NCBI GenBank assembly: GCA_013289585.1
Contig: JABCZR010000002.1
Span: forward strand, 62,001-126,000
Direction: 5' to 3'
Origin: Acidobacteriota bacterium
Lineage (GTDB): Bacteria > Acidobacteriota > Terriglobia > Acidiferrales > UBA7541
DNA: 64,000 bases
Part shown: positions 9,566 through 19,273 of the stretch, one piece after another
Layout of the letters: the number at the start of each line of letters is the position of its first letter
How positions within the stretch are numbered: position 1 is the stretch's first letter
Position numbers and translations under genes: made by a program
Notes under the pieces: generated by a model
The model's database searches: none
The model's input: the letters and a program-made list of their open reading frames with translations, nothing else
What the model was told of the DNA's origin: nothing

Positions 9566-9756
9566 CAGAGCCTTGTCGCCGCAGCGCTATTTCTTCAACT
9601 TGCTCCGGCTTGCCATCCTTCTCCGGCGTGCCAAGTAACCAATCACCGCGGCACCGCCGGACACCCCGAATCCTATGCGCAATGCAACAATTCTATCTGT
9701 TGCCCGCCTTCGGTGGAAGGACGGGTCGTGTCCGGCTTGTCGTAGTTTGGAATGCA

Positions 9757-10437
9757 CTACCTCTGGGCCAGGATCGCATCCAGCCGCGCTTCAAAGTTTT
9801 CCTCACCTTCGGACCACAATTCGCTGCGCTCGACTGGCAGCGCCCGCTCGACGGCCTCCACCCAACGGAACAATTGTTGGATGTTTTCCCGCGTCTTGGC
9901 GTGATATTCCTTTAAGTTTGCGCTAGCCGTCATCCACTGCCGGAAAGTGTGCTCGATCGGATGATCCGACGAGTTGAACGGATTCGAAGCCGCTCCCGGC
10001 GCCAGCAGCCCGCCGTGCCCCGTAAAAAAATGTTCGAAGCCCAGGTCGGCCATAAAGTGTCCCGACGTCGCCGCAAGACCGTCGTCATACTCTAGCCCGT
10101 GGCACGCCAAGGCCAGCGGCTCTGGCTTGTGCTGCCACTTCAAGCTCTCAATATCGAAGCCCCACAAATCCCATTTTGCGTTCACAACGTACGCCGTGTC
10201 CGTATTCAGGTGCTGTACAGCCATGGCGGTAACTTCCGCAGGACCCATTTTAAGCGGACGCAGATCCCATTCCGCTACCGGAATTTCCGTCGCGTCCACT
10301 GCCTGCACAATCAGTTCGCTGAATGTATCTTGTGTTGCGGAAAGCGGCGCGGTCGTCAGGAACCGCGCGAACTCCGCAAGCATCGTTTCCAGGGAAAAAT
10401 CGCGCGTCCATACGCGCAAGTAAGCATGATTGGCCAT
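9757..10437 (-). CDS. hypothetical protein
   Basis: The 226-residue product begins MANHAYLRVWTRDF from ATG at 10437; the frame is open to 10497 but the longer start adds a Pro-rich tail that looks non-coding. No signal peptide or membrane segment is visible. The sequence is rich in Trp, His and acidic residues and has a His/Phe-rich stretch (GFEHFFTGHGGLL) near residue 135 and a charged C-terminal helix ending WSEGEENFEARLDAIL. I do not recognise the family. It stands alone between the lipoprotein operon and the PilZ protein, all on the minus strand, with 319 bases or less of free sequence around it. Coding is supported by length and composition only. Confidence 0.65.
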   Translation of the reverse strand: MANHAYLRVWTRDFSLETMLAEFARFLTTAPLSATQDTFSELIVQAVDATEIPVAEWDLRPLKMGPAEVTAMAVQHLNTDTAYVVNAKWDLWGFDIESLKWQHKPEPLALACHGLEYDDGLAATSGHFMADLGFEHFFTGHGGLLAPGAASNPFNSSDHPIEHTFRQWMTASANLKEYHAKTRENIQQLFRWVEAVERALPVERSELWSEGEENFEARLDAILAQR

Positions 10438-10527
10438 CAAGGTTGATACCTGTGGGATTATACCGGGCCAGCAGGGAAGAGGCGAATCAGCGGGCACCGC
10501 GCTGAATGTAGCTCCGTTGGATGTCTT

Positions 10528-13500
10528 TCAGTTTCCCGAATTCGCACTTTTTGCCCGCTCGGGAGGTTCCGGCAGGGTGAACCCCGAAGCAATCTCTTTC
10601 AACCGTTCGCGCAGGGATTCTCCGATACCGGCAAAAACCTGGCTGCAGGCTTCGCGCAGTTTTTCTTCCGCGGTTGCGGCGATCCCAGAAATCATGTCGC
10701 GTGACTGGTGATCCAAGGACGCCACGGTAGCCAGCATCCACTGATTCGAAACATTTTCCAGTTTGCTCTTATAGTGGTCCGCGGCTTCCTCGCCCATCTT
10801 CCCGTAAACGCGTTCCATTTCCTTCTGATGCGCGTCCGTCATCGACTTCCACGAATTCAGCAGCGGTTCGAATCCTTCTTCCACGCGTTTCCGTGCGTCC
10901 GCCACGCCGGCTTCCAGCGCTCCAGCCATCGCCGACTGGAACCGGCGCAGGAATTCCTGCTGCTCGGCGGTCACTTGATGCGCCAGATCCACGCGCGCCG
11001 CGCCCATTTCCGCCCGCGCTTCCTCCGTCGCACGCCTCAGCTCCTGGCCGAACCCATCCAGTTCCTGACGCCCCGTGCGCTGCACTTCATCCGTAAACGC
11101 CGCCGCGGTGGTGTCCGCTGCTTCCGCAAAAAGCGCTCGCGCTCGTTCGAACGATTCCCGCACCACTTCTTCCATTTGCGTTTGCGTGTGCCCCACAAAG
11201 CTGCGGCTCGAATGATCCAGCTCGCTTGCAAACACGCTGGACACCTCTCCTGCCTTCTCCCGCAGCTGATTCGCAGCCTGCTCCACCGCGCGGTCCGCCT
11301 GGTTCTGAATCTGTGTCTGCGCTTTTTTCTCGTACCATTCCGCGGACTTGTAAAGTTCCTCAACCACCTGGTGCTTCAGATTGCTGATTTTTCCTTCCAG
11401 TTCCGTCAAGTTGCGCCCGGTGACCGTTTCCGAAGCCTCCTGCAGAATCTGTTCCACGCCTCCCAGGTTTTCCCGGAAGCGCCCCAGCGATTCCGCAAAC
11501 GCTTCATCCGCCGAGTTGCGGATGCGGTCCTGTTGCAGCGTGAGCGCCGCATCCAGCAGCGAACGCCCTCCCGCCAGCCGGTGAATCGCCTCCTCCGTCC
11601 GCGAGATGTGCGGCTGTACCATTTCTTCGACTTGCCCATTGAATGTGGCCAGCGCCTGCCGCGTGGATTCTTCAAACGTCGCACGAATTCGATCGTTGAT
11701 CTCCTCGATCAACGATCCCGAGCGCCGGTGCAGCTCGTTGCGGTGAATGTTCAGCACGTCATCCAACTGCGCGTGAAATCCCGCCAGCGCCTGCTGCTTT
11801 GCATTTTCAAGCTGGGATGCATGACTCTCCATCTGTTCAGCGGATTGGCCAGCCCGCGCCAGCGCTGCTTCCAGCCGATGTGCCTCCTGCTGAAGCGTGT
11901 CCCGCAGCGCGGCCGTCTTTTGCTCCGATTCGGCTGCCGTGCCTGCCGCTGCTTCCCGCATGGCCGCGGTTTGCCGGGCCATCTCTTCCTGCAGGTGCAA
12001 AAGCAAGCTGCGCGCATGCTCGTTCAGTCCGCCCGCCGCGCGATCCTGTGCTTCCGCAATTGTGCTGTCCATCGCCGCACGCCACCGTGCTTGTGCGGCT
12101 TCCAGTTCACTCGCAAGCTGCGCGTGCCAGGAGGACTGCGCCGCCGCGAGTGCCTCCGCGGCCCGCTGCTGCACATCGTTTGCCGCAGAACTGAGCGCCT
12201 CGCGCTGGCTCACAACCGCCTCATCCAGTTGTTTGAGGACTTCCCCGGAGGTTCGCACCGCTGATTCGAACTGTCGCTGAATCTCTCTGGCCGCGGCTTC
12301 CAAAGTCTCGCGTTGCTTGGTTGTCGTCTCTTCCAGTTTGGTCGCCGCTTCGCCTGCCGTTAGCGTCGCCACCTCGAATTGTTGCTGGATCGCGTTTGCC
12401 GCGGCTTCCAGCGACTCGCGCCGCTTTGTTGCCGTCTCTTCGAGTTTTTTCGCGGTTTCTTCCACGGATTCCGCCGCCGCGGCCGCCCGCGCGGAAATTT
12501 GTGTTTCCGACAACTCAGTCTGGGCCTTCACCCGTGCCGCAGTTTCTTCACCCTGCTGGCACAGCGTCCGCAGTGTTCCAGACATTTTTTCGGCTTGCTC
12601 GATATGTTCGCCGCGCTGCGCCGCGCCTTCTCTTGACAGTCGCGACGTCAGCTCTCGCGTGAGCTGTTCGAGTTGCGGCGCCAGCCAACGCGGCAATTCA
12701 TTCCGCAGCGCTTCCGCTGCTGCCGCATGCGTTGCGCGCGACCGGTCGTCAACTTCATCGTGAAGCCGCGCAATCGCGTGGGACGCCTCATTCGCGATTT
12801 CCGCGCGCCCTGCGGCAAACTTTTGTTCCCACTGTTCGAAAGAAAGCCGCCGTTCGGCTGACACCGCCTGCGAAGCCGCTTCCCGCGTCGCCGCCTGAAT
12901 CTGCTGCTTGGCGTCCGCTACCAACCGCGCAACCTGTCGTGCCAACTGCAGCGACGCATCCGTCGTGCTCGCTGGAGAAGGGAACACCCGCACGTTGTCC
13001 GGGCCGCTCGAAGAGGGAAGCTCTGGCTCGCCCAGAGGCAACGTAATTTCATTTGCGGGCGATGCCGAATGGGATGACTCCTCCACTCTTTCTGCCTTCG
13101 CCCCACCTTGCGCCATGTCCGGAAACGCGATCCAGTCTTCCGGTGGAAATGCGATGCCCCAGACGTTCCCGGGAATTTCCAATTCCAGTGCCACTTGAAA
13201 GAGCTGCCGCACCGTCCGTGGCCGTTGAATCCACGCCACGCGGCCGCGCACGCTTCTCGGCGGTTGGCCCGCCTCCGGGTGTGGAATCTCCATCGTCACC
13301 CACATATTTTTCAAGACGTAATGCTTCGACTGGTAGCGGCAACCGTGGCAGTTGATGATCAGCGAAGAGGTTCGTTCCACAAACGGACGCCCAAGCGCAT
13401 CTACACCCGTCGTTACGAGTGGCACCGCCTGCACAATTCGCGTGCTACGGCGCTTCCTTAGTTCCGTGCTCGCGCTGGCTAAGTCTTCGGACACCATTTC

Positions 13501-13539
13501 AGCTCTCTCATCGGCAAAATTGCCGCCTGAATCGTCCAT
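10528..13539 (-). CDS. PilZ-domain protein with giant coiled coil
   Basis: The 1003-residue protein has an N-terminal PilZ-like domain (about residues 25-135): it carries the basic c-di-GMP-binding start RKRRSTR, but the usual D/N-x-S-x-x-G is replaced by NCHGC. An acidic/Ser-rich linker follows (about 150-190). Residues 200-980 are almost entirely long heptad-type helices rich in Ala, Glu, Gln and Arg, with internal near-repeats such as KLEETATKRRESLEAAA and KLEETTTKQRETLEAAA. No membrane segment is seen. Such a layout suggests a cytoplasmic filament or tether that senses c-di-GMP or surface state, similar in outline to polarity and chemotaxis-like scaffolds. The specific function is unknown. 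Confidence 0.85.
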   Translation of the reverse strand: MDDSGGNFADERAEMVSEDLASASTELRKRRSTRIVQAVPLVTTGVDALGRPFVERTSSLIINCHGCRYQSKHYVLKNMWVTMEIPHPEAGQPPRSVRGRVAWIQRPRTVRQLFQVALELEIPGNVWGIAFPPEDWIAFPDMAQGGAKAERVEESSHSASPANEITLPLGEPELPSSSGPDNVRVFPSPASTTDASLQLARQVARLVADAKQQIQAATREAASQAVSAERRLSFEQWEQKFAAGRAEIANEASHAIARLHDEVDDRSRATHAAAAEALRNELPRWLAPQLEQLTRELTSRLSREGAAQRGEHIEQAEKMSGTLRTLCQQGEETAARVKAQTELSETQISARAAAAAESVEETAKKLEETATKRRESLEAAANAIQQQFEVATLTAGEAATKLEETTTKQRETLEAAAREIQRQFESAVRTSGEVLKQLDEAVVSQREALSSAANDVQQRAAEALAAAQSSWHAQLASELEAAQARWRAAMDSTIAEAQDRAAGGLNEHARSLLLHLQEEMARQTAAMREAAAGTAAESEQKTAALRDTLQQEAHRLEAALARAGQSAEQMESHASQLENAKQQALAGFHAQLDDVLNIHRNELHRRSGSLIEEINDRIRATFEESTRQALATFNGQVEEMVQPHISRTEEAIHRLAGGRSLLDAALTLQQDRIRNSADEAFAESLGRFRENLGGVEQILQEASETVTGRNLTELEGKISNLKHQVVEELYKSAEWYEKKAQTQIQNQADRAVEQAANQLREKAGEVSSVFASELDHSSRSFVGHTQTQMEEVVRESFERARALFAEAADTTAAAFTDEVQRTGRQELDGFGQELRRATEEARAEMGAARVDLAHQVTAEQQEFLRRFQSAMAGALEAGVADARKRVEEGFEPLLNSWKSMTDAHQKEMERVYGKMGEEAADHYKSKLENVSNQWMLATVASLDHQSRDMISGIAATAEEKLREACSQVFAGIGESLRERLKEIASGFTLPEPPERAKSANSGN

Positions 13540-13617
13540 ACAAGCCGCCGCCGTCCCTCAGTTTGCCCTGAATTTTCTCAAGCGCGTGGCTGTATTGCCA
13601 CGGCTTCTTTGCCGCGC

Positions 13618-13935
13618 CTACGGGGTACCTTCCGAGGTCGGCCTGCGGTGTGCTCCGGTCAGGAACATCCATGCTTCTTTTGCGACCCAGATTGGCCCGA
13701 CCAGCAAATAAATTGGTCCCTGAAAAAACGCCGGATGGTTTCCTTCAATCCGGTGGCCGAGAAACAGAAGCACCCATCCGCCCACAAAAAATCCCGCTCC
13801 CCAAATCCATTTTGTGAAAAGGAACAGGATGATCCCGGCAAAAATCATCGGGATGCCCACGCCATGCAGGAATTTATTCCAGCCGGATTCGTGCTCGTGA
13901 TCGTACTGCTCCATGTAGTGCGCCAAGCTCGGCAT
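13618..13935 (-). CDS. Mpo1-like (DUF962) membrane protein
   Basis: The protein has 105 residues from ATG at 13935, chosen because AGGAGGTG sits seven bases upstream; the frame is open to 14019. It shows the Mpo1/YGL010w signature: HESGWNKFLHGVGIP near the N-terminus and GHRIEGNHPAFF further on, with two or three hydrophobic helices between and after. Yeast Mpo1 is an Fe(II)-dependent dioxygenase that shortens 2-hydroxy fatty acids; the His and Glu residues around the motifs are kept here. Bacterial members are usually uncharacterised. It lies downstream of recR on the same strand with a gap of about 210 bases, so co-transcription is uncertain. Confidence 0.8.
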   Translation of the reverse strand: MPSLAHYMEQYDHEHESGWNKFLHGVGIPMIFAGIILFLFTKWIWGAGFFVGGWVLLFLGHRIEGNHPAFFQGPIYLLVGPIWVAKEAWMFLTGAHRRPTSEGTP

Positions 13936-14146
13936 CAGCGCACCTCCTGTCAGCCGTGCGGCGGCTGCCATGTAATCGGCGGGGGAACAACCACCGTGGA
14001 ATTCGGACTCTATACCCAAATCACGAAATTGGCTAGAGCGTTCTAGGCGTACTAGCAGGGCTTCGAAAACCTCTGTCCGGAAGGCATTGCGTCAGCAGGA
14101 TTTAGCAAAGTGCGAAACAGATTTCGAGTGTTTCCTGGCCGCCAGA

Positions 14147-14746
14147 TTACAGGTCTCTTCGCCCTTCCATGGCTTTCAGCATCGTCACTTCGTCGGCATA
14201 TTCCAGGTCCGCACCTACTGGAATCCCAACGCCGATGCGCGAAACGCGCACACCAAGCGGCTTCAAAAGTTTCGATAGGTACACCGCTGTGGCTTCCCCC
14301 TCCGCCGTGGGATTCGTCGCCACGATGATTTCTTCTACCGCTCCGCCCTTTAGTCGCTCAATCAATGTCTTGATGTGAAGCTGTTCCGGCCCGCGTCCTG
14401 AGAGTGGCGAAAGCGATCCGCCCAGCACGTGATACATCCCGCTGTACGTGCGCGTCTTCTCGATGGCCATGATGTTGTGCGCTTCTTCCACCACGCAAAT
14501 CGTCTTCTTGCTGCGCGTAGGTCCCACGCAGTAGAAGCACGGATCCGATTCCGTAATGTTGTGGCAGACCGAACAGGCGCGGATTTTTTCTTTGGCGTCG
14601 CGAATCGCGTCCGCCAGCGCCAGCGCATCCTCGGGCGCCGCACGCAGCAGGTAAAACGCCAGCCGCTGCGCCGTCTTCTGGCCAATTCCAGGGAGATGTT
14701 TCAATTCATCGATGAGTCGTTCGACAGGAGCGGCAAAATCAGGCAT
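14147..14746 (-). CDS. recR: recombination protein RecR
   Basis: The 199-residue protein matches RecR length exactly when started at ATG 14746 (the frame also offers TTG at 14782). It has the helix-hairpin-helix stretch [20 protein letters not shown], a four-Cys zinc finger (CSVC...CFYC), and a Toprim domain with [16 protein letters not shown] and the [18 protein letters not shown] loop. RecR works with RecF/RecO to load RecA on gapped DNA. In many bacteria recR follows dnaX and ybaB; here dnaX-ybaB lie about 6 kb away on the same strand, so the ancestral cluster has been split by the receptor and helicase genes. Confidence 0.96.
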   Translation of the reverse strand: MPDFAAPVERLIDELKHLPGIGQKTAQRLAFYLLRAAPEDALALADAIRDAKEKIRACSVCHNITESDPCFYCVGPTRSKKTICVVEEAHNIMAIEKTRTYSGMYHVLGGSLSPLSGRGPEQLHIKTLIERLKGGAVEEIIVATNPTAEGEATAVYLSKLLKPLGVRVSRIGVGIPVGADLEYADEVTMLKAMEGRRDL

Positions 14747-14787
14747 GCAGCATGTGTAGCATAGCCGCGCGTCTCCGTGCAAACGCG

Positions 14788-15270
14788 CTACAGTTCGCGA
14801 TACATGATGTATGCGTCCACATAGCCCAATACCGGATGAAGGAAAGCCTTCGGAATGCGGCCCACAATCTCAAATTCAAAGCTTTGCCATAATCGCACGG
14901 CGCGCTCGTTCGTGCTTACCACAAAATTGAATTGCATCGCTCGAAATCCTCGCGTGCGTGCGCGGTCCAAAGAATGCGCACACATCGCTCGCGCGACGCC
15001 GCGTCCTGTCGCTGAAACAGCCGTCATGTAACCGCAATTGGCGACGTGCGCTCCGCCACCCTGCTGATTCGCCTGCAGAAAGTACGTTCCGATAATTTCA
15101 TCTTTCTCTTCCGCCACGAAGACCTCATGTTGCGCTGATAGCCAGTACGCGAGCGCATTTTTCTGCTCCAGGTCGCGTGGCAGTGTATAAGTCTCCCCCG
15201 CGCGAACGATCGGCTCCATGATCCGCCAGATCGCATCGCGATCATCTTCCGACGCGGGCCGAATCAACAT
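14788..15270 (-). CDS. GNAT-family N-acetyltransferase
   Basis: A 160-residue protein with the GNAT fold: N-terminal [19 protein letters not shown], a central strand [23 protein letters not shown], the acetyl-CoA P-loop region [20 protein letters not shown] (Q/RxxGxG/A type) and the C-terminal strand [22 protein letters not shown]-like region, here ending [18 protein letters not shown]. It resembles single-domain acetyltransferases of the PhiC31/YhhY type that act on small molecules or proteins. It lies 41 bases upstream of recR on the same strand and may share its transcript. The acceptor substrate is not predictable. Confidence 0.85.
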   Translation of the reverse strand: MLIRPASEDDRDAIWRIMEPIVRAGETYTLPRDLEQKNALAYWLSAQHEVFVAEEKDEIIGTYFLQANQQGGGAHVANCGYMTAVSATGRGVARAMCAHSLDRARTRGFRAMQFNFVVSTNERAVRLWQSFEFEIVGRIPKAFLHPVLGYVDAYIMYREL

Positions 15271-15476
15271 TCCCGTATCTTGCCATGACTCCCGCCAGGT
15301 GTGCCTGCTCCAACTCCTCGCGTGCGGCCAGGATTCTCAATCTTCGAATCTCTAGTACTTTTCTAGTATTGCCCCTCGCTCCAGCAACAACTAAAGTCCC
15401 GTCAAATTCAGTGCTCTCTGACGCGTCCTCGAAACGTCATGAGTAGTCCACTGCGCTTGATAAGGGGAGGTGTCCG

Positions 15477-15863
15477 GTGGGAACTTTTAGTCTAAGTGCG
15501 AAGTCGTCTCTTTTATTGATATTGGCTGCAGCGCTGCTGGCGGGCGGCGCTTTCTCCGCGCCCGTGACCGTCAAGGGTTATGTTCTCGATTCAGCGTGTG
15601 CTTTCACGAAAGGTCTCGACAAGCCCATTAGCAGAGAATGCGCTATCTCTTGCGCGAACGCAGGGTCACAACTCGTGATTCTGGCGGAAGACGGCACGGT
15701 CTACTGGCCAATCGCTGGCACGACGCCCTCCAGCGGGCAGAACCCCAAGCTACTTCCCTTCGCTGGGCAGAAGGTCAATGCCACCGGCACTCTCTATAAG
15801 CGCGGCGGTTCTACTGCCATCGTCATCGACAAAATCGAAGCGCAAGTCGCATCGCAAAAGTAA
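15477..15863 (+). CDS. small secreted protein of unknown function
   Basis: The 128-residue product starts at GTG 15477, supported by AAGGGGAGG seven bases upstream. A clear signal peptide ends around residue 28 (GGAFSAP). The mature part has two pairs of Cys (CAF and CAISCAN) in a short loop and a beta-rich remainder with VTVKGYVLDSAC and LLPFAGQKVNATGTLYKRGG, which suggests an OB-like or small beta-barrel domain. Related small secreted proteins are common in Acidobacteriota, but no function is known. It precedes the Oar-like receptor by about 100 bases on the same strand and could be co-transcribed. Confidence 0.75.
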   Translation: MGTFSLSAKSSLLLILAAALLAGGAFSAPVTVKGYVLDSACAFTKGLDKPISRECAISCANAGSQLVILAEDGTVYWPIAGTTPSSGQNPKLLPFAGQKVNATGTLYKRGGSTAIVIDKIEAQVASQK

Positions 15864-15966
15864 TTTTTTTTTGAATTTTCAGTTCCTGGTGGCAGGCGTG
15901 CCCTCCGGTCAACTGAATGGAGATCGGCTGCCCGCGGAATTCAATGGATCAAAACGGAGAGTGTGA

Positions 15967-18900
15967 ATGACGAAGCTGCTGAGTTGCAGAGTTGTGACGG
16001 TGGCGTTGCTCGTCGCTCTGATTACCACTGCTGTCCCGGCGCAAGTACCCACTGGCACAATCAACGGTATCGTCACGGACCCACGCGATGCCTTCGTCCC
16101 CAACGCCTTAGTCGTCGCAACTAGCAAGACTCAGGGCATCACCCGCGAGACTTCCACGAACGACGACGGCGTCTACGTCTTCCCGAATCTTCCCGCCGGT
16201 GACTACTTCTTGAAAATTCAGGCTCCCGGTTTTGCCCCCGCCGAGTTCACCAATGCCGTAGTGCAGGCCGGCCGCACAACCACGCTCGATGCCAAGCTCC
16301 AGGTTGCCGGACTCGGCACAACAGTCAACGTCAACGGCGGCGTCACCGATATCGAGCTGACGCAATCCATGATTCAGGGCCAAATCACTTCCACTACCAT
16401 TGAGAACATCCCTCTCAACGGCAGAAACTTTCTCGAGCTCGCTTATCTGGTTCCCGGCAATCGCCCTGCTCCCACATTCGATCCCACCAAGACGAACACC
16501 CTCGAAGTCAGTTCCGCCGGCGGCTTCGGCCGCGGCGGCAATATCACCGTGGACGGCGGCGACAACAATGACGAGGTCGTCGGCGGCACGCTGGCGAATT
16601 TTCCGGAGGATTCCGTTAAGGAATTTCAGATCGCCACCAGCCGGTTTACTTCGGAAGTGGGCCGCTCTGGCAACAGCATCATCAACATCGTTACCAAGTC
16701 TGGTTCGAACGCATATCACGGTTCGACTTTCTTGTTCGAACGCAACGGCCACCTCCAAGGGCTTCCGGCCACGTTCAATCGCAGCCTTCCCGCGCCGCCC
16801 TTCAACCGTGAACAGTTCGGTGGTTCCGTCGGCGGCCCGCTCCGCAAAGACAAGGCCTGGTGGTTCGCTTCCGCGGAATACCGCGATCAGAATGCTCCCA
16901 TTCAGACCGGTACGCGCGATTTCACCACCGATGGTGTTATCAACACTTCCGCGCCCGCACCCCTCCGGGATTTTCTTTTTTCCACCCGCGTCGATTACCA
17001 AATCGACGCCAAGAATATGCTGATGATTCGTTACTCGTTCAACCGCTCCACGGACGTTTCGGGAGCTTCCTTGGCGCAGCCTTCACCAAGCTTCACTGCC
17101 GCCGAGAGGCAGGACGGCCTCAATCGTTTCAGCTCTATCGCTGCGGGTCTAACCACTACGATTTCGAGTTCGCAAGTGAACAACGCTTCTTTTCACTACG
17201 ATAACTTCTACAACAATCTTCCCGCATTCTCGCCGAACTCTCCGACCACAAACCCAGCAGGTCTGGCGTCCACCAACGAGCTGCTCTTTCCCGGCGTGGC
17301 CGACGGCGCGAATTTCAATCTGCCCCAAGCGACCTATTTGAATCGCTACCAGTTCGGCGACGCTTTTTCATGGACTCTCGGAAAACATTCTCTGCGCCTC
17401 GGCGCCGAATTTCAGCACTACGACGCGCACGGCATCATCAACGTCTTCGGTACCGGCTCCGTCATTCTGACCACGAACTTTGGGTTCAACGATCTCAATG
17501 GCGATGGTGTTGTAAACGACCTGGATATTCCCATCGCGGTGGCCATCAAGAGCAGTGCGCCGGTAAGTCCCGTACCCATTCCGCATGTCCACAATAACTA
17601 CGTCGCGGGATTTGTTCAGGACGACTGGCGCATTCGCCCCAACTTGACGTTTAACTTGGGTTTGCGTTGGGAATTTGACAGCGACCTGCTCGGCAATGAC
17701 AGCGCTCATGGCCCTTGCCCCAACCTCACGACCGTTCCCACCCAGCAGTGCGTCTGGATGGCCAATGTCATCGACCTCCACCACAGCAACGATTGGAAGG
17801 ACTTCGGCCCTCGCATAGGCTTTGCATACGATCCCTTCAATAAGGGCAAGAGCGTCATCCGCGGCGGCTACGGCATCTATTACGACCGCATTATTCTCGA
17901 AGCTCCCAGCGAAGAGCTGGTGCAGAACGACCGCGCACTGACGGTCACGCAATTTGCCGGGTCGGCCTGCACCTTCCCGGGTAATCCGGCTCCGCCAAGT
18001 CTTGATTTCTGCTTTGCCCCTATCCCGGGCGTTCACTTTGCACCGGGTAGCCCCACGCTTGCCAATCCGTTCAACGGGCCCAGTCAAACCGGCGGCGTCG
18101 GCATCATCGTGCTCAGCCCTTTTTCGCACCATCCGACGTTTCAGCAGTTCTCGCTCGGTATTCAGCAGCAATTTGGTAGCAGCTGGCTGCTTTCCGCGGA
18201 CGGCCTGCATGTCTTCGGCAATCGCCAATTAATCGGCCAGGCGCTGCGCACCACAAACTCCACCTCTCCCGATATTTCGTGCCCGGGAAATAACATTCCC
18301 TGCACAGCCACTGACCCTTTGACGGGCATCTCTGACAACGTCACCGAAATCGGCTCTTTTGCGAAATCCTGGTATGACGGCCTGATTGTCAGCCTCCAGC
18401 ACAGGCCGACCAAGCTCGGCAAATTCACCTATCTCTACAACATCAGCTACACCTTTTCTAAAACGCTCGACTATTCCGACGACGATCAGCTCACCAACAA
18501 CAACATAGATGAACAGGTGAATCTCGTTGAAGGAACCAGCGGGCTTGCCAAGGAAAAAGGCTACGCCTCTACCGACGAACGCCATCGCCTGACCCTCTAC
18601 GGTAATTTGCAAATGCCCTGGAGCTTTTCGTTCTCTCCCATCTACACTTTTGGCTCGGGTGTGCCCGCGGACACGTTTATCTCGGCCCTACCTGTGTTCT
18701 TCAATCCCGCCAATCAAACGACTTCTTCGCGGCTGCCCATCCTCTCGCGCAACGATATCGGCCGCGGGATCAAGAACAGCGATCAACTCAATGCCGTCAT
18801 CACTTCCTGGAATAACTTGCCGGCTTGTCCCGCCCCAGCGCCCTGCCATGCTGGTCCGCAACTTCCTCTGGTGCCCAGTGGCATCAACTTCTTTAGCCCT

Positions 18901-19146
18901 TTCAGTGCCCTCGATTTCCGCTTGACCAAAAACATTCGCCTCGGCGAGCGCTGGGGCCTGTCCTTAATCGGCGAAGCCTTCAACATTTTCAACTCCACAA
19001 ACATTCGGGGTCAGAACAAGAACAGCTACTCCGGCCGGGATCTCACAATAGGACCTGATTTCTACCAGGCGCAGAGCGTGGCCGGAGGGTTCTTCGGCTC
19101 AGGCGGGCCTCGCGCCTTTCAATTTGCTGCGCGCTTCACTTTCTAA
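15967..19146 (+). CDS. Oar-like TonB-dependent receptor with carboxypeptidase-regulatory-like domain
   Basis: The 1059-residue outer-membrane protein has a signal peptide (residues 1-26), a CarboxypepD_reg-like beta domain (about 28-110, with GTINGIVTDPRDAFVPNALV), a plug region and a long C-terminal beta-barrel that ends in Phe (AARFTF), the outer-membrane export signal. Motifs such as NIPLNGRNFLELAYLVPG and GSFGRGGNITVDGGDNND-like stretches are typical of the Oar/OmpA-related receptors that are multiplied in Acidobacteriota. These are thought to bind large substrates such as polysaccharide or peptides at the surface; the substrate here is unknown. A strong hairpin terminator lies 47 bases after the stop. 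Confidence 0.93.
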   Translation: MTKLLSCRVVTVALLVALITTAVPAQVPTGTINGIVTDPRDAFVPNALVVATSKTQGITRETSTNDDGVYVFPNLPAGDYFLKIQAPGFAPAEFTNAVVQAGRTTTLDAKLQVAGLGTTVNVNGGVTDIELTQSMIQGQITSTTIENIPLNGRNFLELAYLVPGNRPAPTFDPTKTNTLEVSSAGGFGRGGNITVDGGDNNDEVVGGTLANFPEDSVKEFQIATSRFTSEVGRSGNSIINIVTKSGSNAYHGSTFLFERNGHLQGLPATFNRSLPAPPFNREQFGGSVGGPLRKDKAWWFASAEYRDQNAPIQTGTRDFTTDGVINTSAPAPLRDFLFSTRVDYQIDAKNMLMIRYSFNRSTDVSGASLAQPSPSFTAAERQDGLNRFSSIAAGLTTTISSSQVNNASFHYDNFYNNLPAFSPNSPTTNPAGLASTNELLFPGVADGANFNLPQATYLNRYQFGDAFSWTLGKHSLRLGAEFQHYDAHGIINVFGTGSVILTTNFGFNDLNGDGVVNDLDIPIAVAIKSSAPVSPVPIPHVHNNYVAGFVQDDWRIRPNLTFNLGLRWEFDSDLLGNDSAHGPCPNLTTVPTQQCVWMANVIDLHHSNDWKDFGPRIGFAYDPFNKGKSVIRGGYGIYYDRIILEAPSEELVQNDRALTVTQFAGSACTFPGNPAPPSLDFCFAPIPGVHFAPGSPTLANPFNGPSQTGGVGIIVLSPFSHHPTFQQFSLGIQQQFGSSWLLSADGLHVFGNRQLIGQALRTTNSTSPDISCPGNNIPCTATDPLTGISDNVTEIGSFAKSWYDGLIVSLQHRPTKLGKFTYLYNISYTFSKTLDYSDDDQLTNNNIDEQVNLVEGTSGLAKEKGYASTDERHRLTLYGNLQMPWSFSFSPIYTFGSGVPADTFISALPVFFNPANQTTSSRLPILSRNDIGRGIKNSDQLNAVITSWNNLPACPAPAPCHAGPQLPLVPSGINFFSPFSALDFRLTKNIRLGERWGLSLIGEAFNIFNSTNIRGQNKNSYSGRDLTIGPDFYQAQSVAGGFFGSGGPRAFQFAARFTF

Positions 19147-19193
19147 TGACGGCCACTCGCGGGCCGGTGACGTTCTCAATTCCTAAATGAAAG

Positions 19194-19232
19194 CAGGGCC
19201 GCGAAGACTTTCTTCGCGGCCCTGGCTTTTTC
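19194..19232 (+). terminator. intrinsic terminator of the Oar-like receptor gene
   Basis: A perfect 14-bp stem (19194-19207 pairs with 19211-19224) with a 3-base loop is followed by a T run at 19227-19231. The stem reads CAGGGCCGCGAAGA on the plus strand. It follows the receptor stop by 47 bases. The opposite gene (DEAD-box helicase) ends just beyond it, but the T run suits the plus strand best. Confidence 0.92.
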
Positions 19233-19273
19233 TACTTCGGTTTTACGCGATGTTCTACGGATTCAATTCCGAA

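Noticed and set aside
10708-12264. 518-codon plus-strand frame
   Set aside because: It is antisense to the coiled-coil PilZ gene; composition (Arg, His, Pro, Leu) is typical of a shadow frame.
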